Shown here piece after piece: positions 1-7,740 of a stretch of 64,000 nucleotides of DNA; position 1 is the first letter of the stretch, and each line of letters opens with the position of its first letter. The stretch covers positions 10,931-74,930 of the forward strand of contig DASPHG010000009.1 in NCBI GenBank assembly GCA_035629775.1. The letters run 5' to 3'. The position numbers and the translations under genes were made by a program. Under the pieces are notes generated by a model. That model made no database searches, was not told the DNA's origin, and saw only the letters and a list, made by a program, of their open reading frames with translations. This DNA is from DASPHG01 sp035629775. Its GTDB lineage: Bacteria > Actinomycetota > Thermoleophilia > Solirubrobacterales > Thermoleophilaceae.

Positions 1-1
1 G

Positions 2-256
2 GCGGTCGGCGTGCCCGTCCACCCCGGTCGCGCGTGCCTGACGGTCCACGATCACGGACCGAACTTCGAATGGCAGCGGAACTTCCAGGTGCGCGGCGAT
101 CTCATCGAGCGCGGCGACGAGTGGGTGCTCGTGCCGCACCGACTGGTCGGCGGCTTCGAGCTTCCGCCGGGTTCGATGCTCGCCCGCTCCCGCCTCAACT
201 TCGCGAAGATGCGGCGCTACCGGAAGATCGCCAAGCGCGAGCTGGCCCGGCGCTGA
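2..256 (+). CDS. Unrecognised protein, C-terminal 84 residues (5' truncated)
   Basis: The frame is open from the window edge to a TGA at 254-256. A GTG at 11 is in frame, but nothing marks it as a start and the frame continues upstream, so the gene probably begins outside the window. The fragment has a hydrophobic/aromatic half (GPNFEWQRNFQVRGD) followed by a strongly basic end (MRRYRKIAKRELARR). I do not recognise the family. A weak stem, CCGCA-GAT-TGCGG at 267-279, follows the stop and may be part of a terminator. Confidence 0.55.
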   Translation, partial: AVGVPVHPGRACLTVHDHGPNFEWQRNFQVRGDLIERGDEWVLVPHRLVGGFELPPGSMLARSRLNFAKMRRYRKIAKRELARR

Positions 257-299
257 CCACAGATTTCCGCAGATTGCGGGAACGTCGTCCACACGGGGC

Positions 300-328
300 T
301 TGACGGCTCCGCAGACCTGGGCTTAGAT
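300..328 (+). promoter_or_regulatory. Promoter-like TTGACG-N17-TTAGAT with no obvious gene
   Basis: TTGACG at 300-305 and TTAGAT at 323-328 are 17 nt apart, a good match to a housekeeping promoter reading rightwards. The next rightward gene starts only at 2346, and 330-455 shows no convincing coding frame. It could drive a small RNA or a transcript antisense to the HAD gene, or it could be chance. Confidence 0.3.
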
Positions 329-455
329 CGATTCCAGAGACGCGGCACCGAGCGCATCCAAGAGTGGGTCACGAGATGAAGGGCCCACCGCGAGCCCGCA
401 GGACCCCGGTCCAGTGGGAACGCATCTCAAAGAGCGTGACGGGCCGCGTCTCGAT

Positions 456-1100
456 TTATGTGGGCGTTTCGTCGATTGCGGCGCGGACTTCCCGGATCGC
501 CTGCTCCGCCTCCACGAAGTGGATCGCGTGCATCCCGAGCGACGCCGCCGCCTCGCAGTTGACGTCGACGTCGTCGACGAAGAGGCACTCGGCCGGCTCG
601 ACGCCGCCCAGCCGCTCGAGCGTCAGCTCGTAGATCTCGCGGTCGGGCTTGCGCATTCCCACGAACGCGGAATCCACCACCACCTCGAAGATCTCGTCGA
701 TCTCGGGCAGCTTCGCGCGCCACTGCGGCTCCCACTCGCGCACGTTGTTCGTGAGGAGCGCCATCCGCATGCCGGACCGGCGTAGGTCGCGCATGCACTC
801 GATCATCGGCCGGTTCGGGTGGAGGTGCTCGAAGTACACGTCGCGCATCCCGCTCAGGCTCACGCCGGGACCCAGCTCGGCCTCGAGCATCCGGAGGAAC
901 TCCGCCTCGGTGAGGGTGCCCTTCTCGAGCTCGTACAGCGGGTGGAGGCCGTTGTGCTCCGCGGCGTCCGCCATCGCCTGGCCCAGCCGCTCGAAGGAGA
1001 GTCCGGACTGGCGCTGCCACGCGGCGAACGACTCGAAGAGCGGCGACGTGAGCACGCCGCCGAAATCCGAGATGACGATCCGGATCGGGGGCACCGTCAT
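456..1100 (-). CDS. HAD-superfamily hydrolase (subfamily IA-like)
   Basis: The protein has 214 residues, starting from an ATG that overlaps the stop of the upstream gene by 4 bp (ATGA). The HAD motifs are in order: motif I DFGGVLT with the nucleophile Asp12, a helical cap, motif II LLTNN, the conserved Lys in GMRKPD, and motif IV FVDDVDVN, which would bind Mg2+. The second acidic residue of motif I (usually DxD) is Gly, as in many DFGGV-type HAD-IA proteins such as the phosphatase domain of epoxide hydrolases. It is probably a cytosolic small-molecule phosphatase or dehalogenase, but the substrate cannot be read from sequence. It is the last gene of a three-gene operon with FxsA and an unknown protein. 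Confidence 0.88.
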   Translation of the reverse strand: MTVPPIRIVISDFGGVLTSPLFESFAAWQRQSGLSFERLGQAMADAAEHNGLHPLYELEKGTLTEAEFLRMLEAELGPGVSLSGMRDVYFEHLHPNRPMIECMRDLRRSGMRMALLTNNVREWEPQWRAKLPEIDEIFEVVVDSAFVGMRKPDREIYELTLERLGGVEPAECLFVDDVDVNCEAAASLGMHAIHFVEAEQAIREVRAAIDETPT

Positions 1101-1816
1101 GCGGCCGCGGGCGCTTCCTCGTCCTGGCGGACCGTCAGCTCGTACAGGCCCGCACCCGCACGGCCCTCCATCCGCCAGGTGAACGCTGCGGCGTGGACGG
1201 CGAGGCCCTCGAGCTCGAGCGACGTGCCCGCCTGCACGGTCCCGAACAGTCGCCGGGGGTAGTCCTCGCCCGGAAGCCACAACTCGAGCCCCGAGCTGTG
1301 CTGCCGACCGCCGTCGTCGTAGACGGTTGAGATGCGCGCGTCCTCGGGCATGCGGAGCTCGCCGGCCTCCAGAAGCGCCGCGGTCACCACCTCGGCGCCA
1401 TGGTTCTCGGTCCCCCGGGGCCGGCGTGCGATCGCCAGCACCGCCAGCTCGGGATCGAACACGGCGGAGATGGCGCGAACCAGGTCGAGCTCGCGCCACT
1501 CGGGCGGCCGGCGCGTCTCGGCGGCCGTACCGAGACCGGAGAGCTTCCGCTCGCCGATGCGTCCCTCCGCCGAGCAGACCGTGACCGAGACTCCGCCCAA
1601 CTCGGCGGTGGCGACAACCGGCGAGAGCTCGAGCTCCACGTCACCCGCCCGCGCGCGCCAGCTATCGCCCGAACGCTCGATCTCCGCCGCCACCGCTTCG
1701 GCGCGCGCCTCGCGGCCCTGGAAGACGAGCGTCAGCCCGGCGCGGACGGTGCCGCTCACCCCTGCCGCCGGATCGAAGAACGAGAGCGCGACGGGCGTAT
1801 CGGCGGGCGCGCTCAC
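1097..1816 (-). CDS. Conserved hypothetical protein, predicted all-beta
   Basis: 239 residues with ATG start. It overlaps its neighbours by 4 bp at both ends, so it is translationally coupled to fxsA upstream and the HAD gene downstream. There is no signal peptide or membrane segment. The sequence alternates short hydrophobic and polar stretches with many Gly and Glu turns (GVSGTVRAGLTLVFQG in the first half, GTVQAGTSLELEGLAVHAA in the second). This suggests two related beta-sandwich halves of the lipocalin-like or cyclase-like kind seen in large actinobacterial lipid-handling families. I cannot name a function. The duplicated look is an impression that a profile search should test. Confidence 0.7.
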   Translation of the reverse strand: MSAPADTPVALSFFDPAAGVSGTVRAGLTLVFQGREARAEAVAAEIERSGDSWRARAGDVELELSPVVATAELGGVSVTVCSAEGRIGERKLSGLGTAAETRRPPEWRELDLVRAISAVFDPELAVLAIARRPRGTENHGAEVVTAALLEAGELRMPEDARISTVYDDGGRQHSSGLELWLPGEDYPRRLFGTVQAGTSLELEGLAVHAAAFTWRMEGRAGAGLYELTVRQDEEAPAAA

Positions 1817-2310
1817 TGCGGCAGCCGCGGCCTGCGCGGCTCGAGCCGGTTGTCGTCCGCCTCGGTCGCCGTTCCCTCGACGTCGTAACCACGGGGCCTG
1901 GGCCCTTGGTTACGCCTGCGGGTCCCGGCGGTCGCCACTCCGATCACGAAGCGCCCGCCCAGCGCGCGCACCACCAGCCGGCGCATGAGTACGCGCGTGG
2001 GAGGTATCAGCAGGAGCAGCCCGATCACATCCGTCACGAAGCCCGGCGTGATCAGGAAGGCGCCGCCGAAGATCACCATCACGCCGTCCAGCACCTCCCG
2101 ATGCGGGACCCGGCCCGCCGCGAGCGTCTCGCTGAAGCGCCGCCAGACGGCTGTCCCCTGCGACTTGAGCAGGAGCGAACCCACGATCGAGTCCACCGCG
2201 AGGATCAGGATCGTGAGCGGGTAGCCGATCTCCTCGCCCACGCGGAAGATCACGTACAGCTCGAGGAGCGGGACGACGATGAAGATGACCAGGAGCGCCA
2301 GAAGCGGCAT
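1813..2310 (-). CDS. fxsA: FxsA family membrane protein
   Basis: 165 residues. The N-terminus is hydrophobic (LLALLVIFIVVPLLELYVIF), followed by the signature FRVGEEIGYPLTILILAVDSIVGSLLLKSQG and a second hydrophobic pair (FGGAFLITPGFVTDVIGLLLLIPPTR). Both are typical of FxsA/YtzA cytoplasmic-membrane proteins; E. coli FxsA suppresses F-exclusion of phage T7. The last 50 residues are basic and probably cytosolic. There is no Shine-Dalgarno sequence. TAGCCT on the minus strand (2318-2323) ends 7 nt before the ATG, so the mRNA is likely leaderless. It is the first gene of the fxsA-unknown-HAD operon. Confidence 0.9.
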   Translation of the reverse strand: MPLLALLVIFIVVPLLELYVIFRVGEEIGYPLTILILAVDSIVGSLLLKSQGTAVWRRFSETLAAGRVPHREVLDGVMVIFGGAFLITPGFVTDVIGLLLLIPPTRVLMRRLVVRALGGRFVIGVATAGTRRRNQGPRPRGYDVEGTATEADDNRLEPRRPRLPQ

Positions 2311-2317
2311 CCGGCCC

Positions 2318-2338
2318 AGGCTACCCGCTGGCTACCAT
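2318..2338. promoter_or_regulatory. Back-to-back leaderless promoters for fxsA (-) and DUF59 gene (+)
   Basis: The 35-bp gap between divergent starts 2310 and 2346 holds TAGCCT on the minus strand (2318-2323) and TACCAT on the plus strand (2333-2338). Each ends 7 nt before its start codon and neither gene has a Shine-Dalgarno sequence. This is the spacing expected when transcription begins on the start codon itself. Confidence 0.55.
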
Positions 2339-2345
2339 TGGCTCC

Positions 2346-2645
2346 GTGCCGACTCAGGACGACGTCTACGACGCACTCTCGAACGTGATCGACCCGGAGC
2401 TGGGGCTCGACTTCGTCGAGCTCGGACTCGTCTACGAGGTCGAGGTCGAGGAGCAGGGCGCCGTCCACGTGACCTTCACGCTCACGTCGCCCGGATGCCC
2501 GATCGGCCCGCAGGTCTCCGAGCAGATGAAGGAGTACGTGGGCGAGCTGGAGGGCGTCAACGACGTGCACCCGCACATGACGTTCTCGCCGCCCTGGACG
2601 CCGGACATGATGAGCGAAGACGCGAAGTTCGCGCTCGGCTACTGA
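2346..2645 (+). CDS. DUF59/MIP18-family metal-sulfur cluster assembly factor
   Basis: 99 residues from a GTG start. The sequence matches the DUF59/PaaD/SufT fold: an N-terminal helix ending VIDPELGLDFVELGLVYEV, then FTLTSPGCPIGPQVSEQMKEYV with the conserved Cys in SPGCP, and the tail PPWTPDMMSEDAKFALGY typical of the family. Members help assemble or transfer Fe-S clusters, or act in phenylacetate hydroxylation (PaaD). No suf or paa genes are adjacent, so a general Fe-S maturation role is more likely. The start is supported by TACCAT 7 nt upstream and by the family's usual length of about 100 residues. Confidence 0.9.
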   Translation: MPTQDDVYDALSNVIDPELGLDFVELGLVYEVEVEEQGAVHVTFTLTSPGCPIGPQVSEQMKEYVGELEGVNDVHPHMTFSPPWTPDMMSEDAKFALGY

Positions 2646-2649
2646 GCGA

Positions 2650-3288
2650 TCATTCCGCGACCGCCCACGCGATGATCGACACGCGTTCGACCGTCATCTG
2701 ACCGGCCACGCTGTCACACGTGACGCGCACCTCCCGCGTGCCGGCCGGCAGCTCTGCGCCGTGACTCAGCGCAAGGGTCCCGCGGTCGGCGCCGACCCCT
2801 GTGTCGGGCAGGACCTGGTCGAAGGCGCCGCTTGAGTTGCCGCCCAGCGAGAGCGAGCAGCGAAGCTGGTCGTTGCTACTGCCGTCGGGCGCGGCCATCA
2901 CGCTGGCGTTGGCCATGATCCGGCCGTCGAAGTCGGTGGTGATCTGGGTGCTCCCGACCTCTGCGGAGGCGCCCAGCACGATGTCCGGCGTCGCGGAGAA
3001 CGATGCCGACGCGGTGGGCCCGGGAGGTCCCTGAGGGCCGGTTGCCCCGGCCGGTAGTTCGCCGGGCCCGAAGTCCTCGCCGTCGAGCGATCCGTTCCGG
3101 ACATCCGGTCCGCGCACCGCGTTCTTCTTGATCTCGGCCGCGCGAACGGCGTTCTTGCGGATCTGCTTCGCGCCGACGCTGTCCTTCGACAGCTGCACCG
3201 CGGCGTACGCGCCGCCGCCGAGGGCCGCGAAGAGCGCGATCGTCGCGATCACGTTCGAGTACGAGAGCCGCTGCCGAAGCCTGCGCAT
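2650..3288 (-). CDS. Secreted/surface protein with collagen-like linker
   Basis: 212 residues. The ATG at 3288 is chosen over the longer frame because GGAGGTAC lies just upstream and because it gives a clean N-terminal hydrophobic segment (NVIATIALFAALGGGAYAA). Then come repeats of the form SVGAKQIRKNAVRAAEIKKNAVRGPDVRNGSL, a short collagen-like GPQGPPGP, and a beta-rich Ser/Gly domain of about 120 residues with two Cys. I associate this architecture with a large paralogous family in Thermoleophilia, probably cell-surface or exported. Its function is unknown. It converges on the DUF59 gene with a 4-bp gap. A 20-bp perfect palindrome lies in its leader (3307-3326). Confidence 0.82.
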   Translation of the reverse strand: MRRLRQRLSYSNVIATIALFAALGGGAYAAVQLSKDSVGAKQIRKNAVRAAEIKKNAVRGPDVRNGSLDGEDFGPGELPAGATGPQGPPGPTASASFSATPDIVLGASAEVGSTQITTDFDGRIMANASVMAAPDGSSNDQLRCSLSLGGNSSGAFDQVLPDTGVGADRGTLALSHGAELPAGTREVRVTCDSVAGQMTVERVSIIAWAVAE

Positions 3289-3306
3289 GGGAGTACCTCC
3301 GAGTCC

Positions 3307-3326
3307 GAGAGTCGGCGCCGACTCTC
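3307..3326. promoter_or_regulatory. Perfect 20-bp palindrome in divergent intergenic region
   Basis: GAGAGTCGGC at 3307-3316 is followed directly by its exact reverse complement GCCGACTCTC at 3317-3326. It lies 19 bp upstream of the surface-protein start (minus) and about 100 bp upstream of the secreted protein at 3425 (plus). There is no loop and no T-tract, which fits a dimeric repressor operator better than a terminator. Confidence 0.5.
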
Positions 3327-3424
3327 TCAGAGGTCCGCGCCGGCCGCAAGACCCCTCTGGCGCCTGGGCGCTCGTAGCGATATCGTCCCCGCCCGCTAGG
3401 GGGGTCCAGCTCGAGGGGGGCAAG

Positions 3425-4915
3425 ATGCGGGCAGTGCAGGGTGTGGTGGTCGGCGTGATCGCGTTCGCGTGTTCGTCGACCGCGGCCATGGCGGCCGAGA
3501 TATCGATCGAGGGCGAGCAGCTCACGCGCTCCTCGCAACACATGACGGTCGTCCAGGACGCGAACGCGTCGGGCGGGCAGGCGCTGAAGCTGCTCAACAA
3601 CGACCGCGCGTCGTGGACCTTCACGTCGGGCACGCACTTCAAGCGCGTCCTGTTGGCACTGCGCGGGAACCAATGCGGCAACCCACCGCAGCCGCATGTG
3701 TCCGTCAAGCTCGACGGGACGGCCGCCGCGAACCAGATCTGGTCGTCGAACATCAGCGCGGTCGGCAACTACGTGCTCTACGAGGGATTCGTGGAGGTCG
3801 CGCCCGGGACGCACACGCTCCACGTCCACATGACGAACGATTTCAACCAGGCGCCGACGCTGCTCAACCCGGGCTGCAGCCGCGACCTGTTCGTGGACAA
3901 GGTCTCGCTGAAGGACATGCCGTCGATGTTCGCGCCCGACAGCTACTTCAACGCCGAGCTGCCGGCCAACACGCTGATCGACGCGAACAGCGCGACATAC
4001 GTCGAACGGTTGCTGCGGTACCTCGACGGGGCGCCTGGAAGCGGCAACGCGCGGTACGTCAACACGACGAACTGGAGCTCGCCGCTCTACGTCGTGCCCC
4101 GTCAGCAGGCGACCGTTCCGGTACGGGTCAACAGGTTTCACATGCACACCCCGAACCAGGCGGCGATCGACTCGCTCGAGGACGATCAGTGGGCTCACGT
4201 ACCGCTTCCGAGTGGTGCCGCGTCGTCCGACATGAACGAGGGGGCCGGGTTCGACAAGCATCTCGTCGTTTACCAGCCCGAGACCGACACGATGTGGGAG
4301 TTCTTCTACTTCAACTACGACCTCCAGGGCCGGCCTCAGGCGGTATTCGGCGGCCGGATCAAGAACGTGTCCCAGAATCCGGGGCACTACACCGACCCGC
4401 CGTCAGGGCCCGGAGCGGGCTACGGCGCTACCGCCACGAGCATCCCGATGATGGCCGGCCTCCAGACGATCGAGGAGCTGAAGGCAGGGGAGATCGATCA
4501 CGCCGTTTCGTTCTCGATGCCGAACGTTGACACCGGCTTCTGCAGGTGGCCGGCGCAGCGCACGGACGGCGGAGCGAATTGGGGGCCGGGGGACCCGCTG
4601 CCCGAGGGCATCCGCTTCCGACTGCCGGCCGACCTGAACCTCGATCAGTTCAACCTGAGCGACTACGGCCGGATGGTCGCCGAGGCCGCCCAGGAGCACG
4701 GCATGATCCTGGTGGACGGCGGAGGCAACTTCGCGCTCAGGGGACAGGACCCGCTGGCTGGGCCGAACCCGTATCCGGAGATATTCGACGGCGAGGTCGC
4801 CTACGGAGCCAATGGAGTGCTGAGGAACTTCCCGTTCGACAGGCTCCAGGCGCTGGCCGAGACATTCCCGCGGCCCGCGCGCTGCACGGAAGGCCCGGAG
4901 GTCTGGATCCCTTAG
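3425..4915 (+). CDS. Secreted protein with N-terminal CBM-like beta domain, function unknown
   Basis: 496 residues. The ATG at 3425 is preceded by a purine-rich GAGGGGGG and gives a Sec signal peptide (MRAVQGVVVGVIAFACSSTAAMA). Residues 25-160 (EISIEGEQL...RDLFVDKVSLKD) resemble carbohydrate-binding-module family 6/35-type jelly rolls, including the SVKLDGT and HTLHVHMTNDF strands. The larger C-terminal part carries aromatic, Asp-rich motifs (DKHLVVYQPETDTMWEFFYF, ISIPMMAGLQ-like ATSIPMMAGL, DHAVSFSMPN) that look like an extracellular beta domain. I do not recognise it with confidence. No catalytic motif is obvious. It is probably a polysaccharide- or wall-binding exoprotein. The ORF could be opened further upstream, but that would place the signal peptide internally. 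Confidence 0.75.
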   Translation: MRAVQGVVVGVIAFACSSTAAMAAEISIEGEQLTRSSQHMTVVQDANASGGQALKLLNNDRASWTFTSGTHFKRVLLALRGNQCGNPPQPHVSVKLDGTAAANQIWSSNISAVGNYVLYEGFVEVAPGTHTLHVHMTNDFNQAPTLLNPGCSRDLFVDKVSLKDMPSMFAPDSYFNAELPANTLIDANSATYVERLLRYLDGAPGSGNARYVNTTNWSSPLYVVPRQQATVPVRVNRFHMHTPNQAAIDSLEDDQWAHVPLPSGAASSDMNEGAGFDKHLVVYQPETDTMWEFFYFNYDLQGRPQAVFGGRIKNVSQNPGHYTDPPSGPGAGYGATATSIPMMAGLQTIEELKAGEIDHAVSFSMPNVDTGFCRWPAQRTDGGANWGPGDPLPEGIRFRLPADLNLDQFNLSDYGRMVAEAAQEHGMILVDGGGNFALRGQDPLAGPNPYPEIFDGEVAYGANGVLRNFPFDRLQALAETFPRPARCTEGPEVWIP

Positions 4916-4919
4916 GGGG

Positions 4920-6374
4920 CTAGCCGGGTGTGGGTGCGCTCGCGGTGGGCTTCGGCTCGGCCGGCTTTTTGGGCGGCCTGCCGACGCCGGCGGCCTGCAT
5001 CAGCTCGGCGAGGGCGTCGTCGAGGTAGTCCGCGAACACGTCCAGGTCGGGCATCGCGTCGTAACAGCCGAGCAGGCCGAAGTCGACGCAGCCGTTGTAG
5101 CTCATGATCGCCACCGCGAGCGCGTGGTCCTCGGGCAGGAACGCCATCGGCGCGAGCTCCTGTAGCTCGCGTCCCAGCAGGTAGAGCGGGAACTGCGGCC
5201 CGGGCACGTTCGTGACGATCAGGTTGAAGAGCCGCGTGGAGAAGTTGAGCCTGGATGCCTGCGCGAGCAGCGTCGGGGGCGCGAAGTCGTTCAGCCCCGA
5301 GATCACCTCAGCGCCGAGCGCCTGCTTGGACTGCTTCAGGTGCCCCATGGCCTCCTTGACGATCTCCAGCCGGTCGATCGGGTCGGTCGCGTAGACCGGG
5401 AGCGGACCGCGCATGGCGGCGATCTGGTTGCCCAGCTCGCTCTCGGCCCCCGCGGCCCGGATCGAGACCGGCACGAGCGCCCGCAGCTCCAGCCCCTCGG
5501 TCCGCACGCCGCGCGTCCGCAGCCAGCGCCCGAGTGCGCCGGATACGACGGTCAGCACGACGTCGTTGACGGTGCCGCCGAGCGCGTTCTTGATCGACTT
5601 GAAGTCATCGAGTGAGCTGCGCACCCACCACACCCGCCGGTGCGGCCCGATCGACACGTTGAGCGGCGTCTCGGGCGCCGGGTTGAGCCCGGCCCACAGG
5701 ATCTCCCCGACTCCCTCCGCGGCCTCGCGGGCGGATCGTGCCGTCCCGGTGGGATCGCGCAGGGCCTTGAGCGCGCTACCCGCGACCTCGGTCGGCGTCT
5801 TCAGAAGGCCCTTGACGCCCTCGGCGATCAGCTCCGCCTGGCTCGGCTCCGGCGCAGGCACCCAGTCGTCCGTGTCCTCGATCTCACGCGGCACCGGCGA
5901 GACGTCGAAGAGAACGGTCGCCAGGTCGACCCCCGACACGCCATCGACGAGCGCGTGGTGGGTCTTGTTGATCAGCGCGAAGCGGTTGTCCTCGAGCCCC
6001 TGCACCAGCCAGACCTCCCAGAGCGGCTTCGACCGGTCGAGGCGCTGGGAGAAGATCCGCCCGGCCAGGAGGCGCAGCTGCTCGACGTTTCCCGGCGAGG
6101 GGAGCGCCGTGTGGCGCACGTGGTAGCCGAGGTTGAACCGCGGGTCGTCGACCCAGAGCGGCCGACCCATCTCGAAGCGCGGGAACGTGAGCTTCTGGCG
6201 GTAGCGCGGGACCAGGTGCAGCCGCGAGTCGATCTGGGCGAGGAAGTCCTCGCGTGAGGGGGGCGGGCCCTCGAAGATCATCACTGCCCCCACGTGCATG
6301 TGTGAGGAGCGGCCCTCCTGGTGGAGGAACGATGCGTCGACGGAGCTGAGCCGGTCTCTGTGCGCTGTCGCCAT
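4920..6374 (-). CDS. Wax ester synthase / diacylglycerol acyltransferase (WS/DGAT)
   Basis: 484 residues, the usual WS/DGAT length. The catalytic HHxxxDG motif is HHALVDG at residues 139-145 (His140 the general base). Further family landmarks are the N-terminal LSSVDASFLHQEG, PLWEVWLVQGL and the C-terminal NVPGPQFPLYLLGRE. Such enzymes esterify acyl-CoA with diacylglycerol or fatty alcohols at the inner membrane, making storage lipid. The acyl-CoA dehydrogenases at 25-27 kb would serve the reverse, catabolic direction. There is no Shine-Dalgarno. TAGGCT (minus, 6381-6386) ends 6 nt before the ATG, implying a promoter separate from the upstream membrane-protein gene. The stop lies 4 bp from the convergent secreted gene. 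Confidence 0.96.
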   Translation of the reverse strand: MATAHRDRLSSVDASFLHQEGRSSHMHVGAVMIFEGPPPSREDFLAQIDSRLHLVPRYRQKLTFPRFEMGRPLWVDDPRFNLGYHVRHTALPSPGNVEQLRLLAGRIFSQRLDRSKPLWEVWLVQGLEDNRFALINKTHHALVDGVSGVDLATVLFDVSPVPREIEDTDDWVPAPEPSQAELIAEGVKGLLKTPTEVAGSALKALRDPTGTARSAREAAEGVGEILWAGLNPAPETPLNVSIGPHRRVWWVRSSLDDFKSIKNALGGTVNDVVLTVVSGALGRWLRTRGVRTEGLELRALVPVSIRAAGAESELGNQIAAMRGPLPVYATDPIDRLEIVKEAMGHLKQSKQALGAEVISGLNDFAPPTLLAQASRLNFSTRLFNLIVTNVPGPQFPLYLLGRELQELAPMAFLPEDHALAVAIMSYNGCVDFGLLGCYDAMPDLDVFADYLDDALAELMQAAGVGRPPKKPAEPKPTASAPTPG

Positions 6375-6393
6375 GCGCGGAGCCTACTCCCGG

Positions 6394-7722
6394 TCAGGGA
6401 GCTTCGGGCCGCGGAAGCGGCGTCTCCGGGCCGGGCTGCCAGGACTCCTCGACCGGCACGGGCCGCCCGATCCCGTCAGGCCCCGTGTACGGGTAATGGT
6501 CCGTGAGCAGCAGGATGTAGCCGCAGAGTTGCGCCTGGTAGCGGACGGCCCACCCGAGCAGCCCGTGCAGGCCGTCCGGCACCCGGCCCGTGACCAGCGC
6601 GCACCACCAGGCGCCGGCGCCCGCCACGAAGAGCACCGCCGAGAATGCGCTGCTCACCAGCATCGCGGGGATTGCCAGGAACCCGCGGAAGGCCGTCTTC
6701 CAGCGCGACTGCGGTTGCGGCGGGGCGATCTCGGGGTCGACCGGGTAGGTGCCGGCCCGGCCGAGGAAGCCCGGAAAGGGAGCGCCGAGTACGTACAGGA
6801 ACGACGAGACGTGAGTCCCGTACCGCAGGTATCCGGCGAGGAACCGGTGCCACCCCTCAGGCAGCCGGGTCGTGATCAGGACGGCGAACCAGCCGAAGAC
6901 CACCACGATGAGCGCGCCGATCCCCCAGATCGCAAGCCAGACGAAGTGGGGGATCACGAGCAGGATGCGGAACAGGACGATCAGGCGGTCGCGCTGCCGG
7001 TCGTCGTCCGCGTCCGGGAGCCTGATCGGGTGCTGCGGCAGCGGCTCGAGCGCGACGGCGCGCGGGTCGCTCGTCGGGAACCGCTCGGTCAGCAGGAACA
7101 GGTAGGCGTAGACCTGGGCCCCGTAGCCGAGGCAGTAGACCTGCGTGTCGCGCAGTCCCTGAGGCGTGCGGGCGAGCGCGAGCGACGCGAACCACCCCAG
7201 CACCGCGAGAATGCCGGCCAGGCCGAAGTTGACCGACGCGGACGTCTCCGTCTCGGTGCTCGCGTACCCCGCGCCGATCCCGCTGGTCAGCGCGGCGGCG
7301 AGAAGGAAGGGCGGGATCGTAAGGAACAGCCGCAGCGCGATCGTCCAGCGGCGCTGCGGCTCAGCCTCCGGGATTTCGGCCTCGACCACGTAGCCCGGTT
7401 CGCCGAAGAAGGTCGGGTAGGGGTCGGCCGCGAGATAGAGGTACGCGTACACGTGCAGCGCGTAGCGGACGAAGGCGGCGTAGAACCCGTGCGCCCACTC
7501 CATCGGCCGGCCGAGGATCAGCGCTCCAACCCAATGCACCGGCAGGACCAGGAGCGCGCCGAGGCCCCAGAGGGCGAGCCAGACCGCGTGGGGGATCAGC
7601 AGGATGAGCCGGAAGAAGACGGTCGCGCGCGAGCGCGCGCCGTCATCCGTGTGGGACACGTGGATCCGTCCGTCCGAGTCGGGCATGCCACGACCGTAAT
7701 GGTTGGCGCGGGTGCTGGCCAT
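6394..7722 (-). CDS. DUF4389 membrane protein with four repeat units
   Basis: 442 residues. Four copies of a roughly 90-residue unit can be read. Each starts near RLxLxIPhxxW, runs through two hydrophobic helices, and ends with a Y-x-x-Q/H-V-Y-A-Y-L-x-L-x-x-x-x-YPxF-like segment (DPYPTF, ERFPTS, APFPGF, DHYPYT). This is the DUF4389 signature; single-unit members are the norm. Predicted about eight membrane helices with a short Pro/Glu-rich tail. The ATG at 7722 is taken; an internal ATG at 7686 is an alternative. Function is unknown. It lies 19 bp upstream of the WS/DGAT gene on the same strand. Confidence 0.82.
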   Translation of the reverse strand: MASTRANHYGRGMPDSDGRIHVSHTDDGARSRATVFFRLILLIPHAVWLALWGLGALLVLPVHWVGALILGRPMEWAHGFYAAFVRYALHVYAYLYLAADPYPTFFGEPGYVVEAEIPEAEPQRRWTIALRLFLTIPPFLLAAALTSGIGAGYASTETETSASVNFGLAGILAVLGWFASLALARTPQGLRDTQVYCLGYGAQVYAYLFLLTERFPTSDPRAVALEPLPQHPIRLPDADDDRQRDRLIVLFRILLVIPHFVWLAIWGIGALIVVVFGWFAVLITTRLPEGWHRFLAGYLRYGTHVSSFLYVLGAPFPGFLGRAGTYPVDPEIAPPQPQSRWKTAFRGFLAIPAMLVSSAFSAVLFVAGAGAWWCALVTGRVPDGLHGLLGWAVRYQAQLCGYILLLTDHYPYTGPDGIGRPVPVEESWQPGPETPLPRPEAP

Positions 7723-7740
7723 AGCGGCAAGAATTGACCC

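Noticed and set aside
2650..3768. Longer frame of the surface protein, to 3768
   Set aside because: The extension would overlap the divergent secreted gene and bury the hydrophobic N-terminus; the GGAGGTAC site supports 3288.
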